DNA from: Metabacillus indicus LMG 22858
Lineage (GTDB): Bacteria; Bacillota; Bacilli; Bacillales; Bacillaceae
Reading direction: 5' to 3'
NCBI RefSeq assembly: GCF_000708755.2
Contig: NZ_JGVU02000007.1
Location: 1 to 64,000, forward strand
Length of the DNA: 64,000 bases
Under the pieces are notes generated by a model that saw only the letters and a list, made by a program, of their open reading frames with translations, searched no databases and had not been told where the DNA came from. Below, one piece after another: positions 63,924 to 64,000 of this stretch (positions within the stretch are counted from its first letter, which is position 1; the number at the start of each line of letters is the position of its first letter). Made by a program: the position numbers and the translations under genes.

Positions 63924-64000
63924 TTCTTAAACCCCTTTCGGTTGCTTTCCCTTATTGTTTTCAAGCCCTTATGTCTTTATCCACACTTTCATTACGTTTT

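Overview
The window is chromosomal DNA from a spore-forming member of the Bacillaceae (Bacillus sensu lato). The evidence is the gamma-type and K-type small acid-soluble spore proteins, a PdaA-type cortex deacetylase, PerR, FabL, and long gene-order agreement with the B. subtilis yfj/yfk/yfh/yga region up to an rrnD-type rRNA operon. The genus cannot be fixed from this sequence. A carotenoid-type desaturase and moderate GC would fit a pigmented Metabacillus-like species, but that is a guess.

Layout, left to right. Positions 1-330 hold the 5' end of a 16S rRNA gene (minus strand) and its two tandem promoters. Positions 0.3-7.4 kb hold ygxA, ygzB, perR with its own Per box, a 2-hydroxyacid dehydrogenase, bcp, a small potassium channel, molybdate uptake modAB and hemL. 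At 7.4-12.2 kb lies a large-subunit glutamate synthase gene with an elaborate control region. Positions 12.4-22.2 kb hold ygaE, a YdhK-type lipoprotein, a five-gene peptide ABC importer and the ygaD exporter. Positions 22.3-28.8 kb hold ygaC and ygaB, then an accessory stretch (methyltransferase plus carotenoid desaturase, a phosphodiesterase, gene fragments, repeat arrays), then sspE. Positions 28.8-39.1 kb are the conserved fabL-yfhS-mutY-yfhP-yfhJ-sspK-yfhH-recX-yfhF-yfhE-yfhD block with inserted extras (an SDR, an amidohydrolase, a GNAT enzyme). Positions 39.1-47.2 kb hold a cluster of DnaA boxes, a DEAD-box helicase, an Hsp70(HscC)/J-protein/DUF1266 operon and an ABC exporter behind a possible leader peptide. 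Positions 47.2-56.5 kb hold miscellaneous enzymes, then an rlmD-glycosylase-pdaA block and a class I fumarase. Positions 56.6-64 kb hold a 1,409-residue secreted two-enzyme protein, an SE1561 protein, the radical-SAM protein YfkAB and YfkD.

The most unusual content is non-coding. (1) Four arrays made of three sequence-unrelated tandem-repeat families all have a repeat length of 52 bp, and each unit carries a hairpin of 7-10 bp. (2) Four consensus DnaA boxes plus several near matches fall within about 220 bp between two convergent genes. (3) The 5' leader of the GNAT gene can form a chain of mutually exclusive hairpins ending in one that covers the ribosome-binding site. (4) The glutamate synthase start codon is separated from its only good Shine-Dalgarno sequence by a hairpin. 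(5) A dispersed palindromic repeat of about 120 bp occurs three times. The most interesting protein system is the HscC-J-DUF1266 operon, whose J domain has HPE in place of HPD. No prophage, insertion sequence, CRISPR array or complete tRNA gene was seen.
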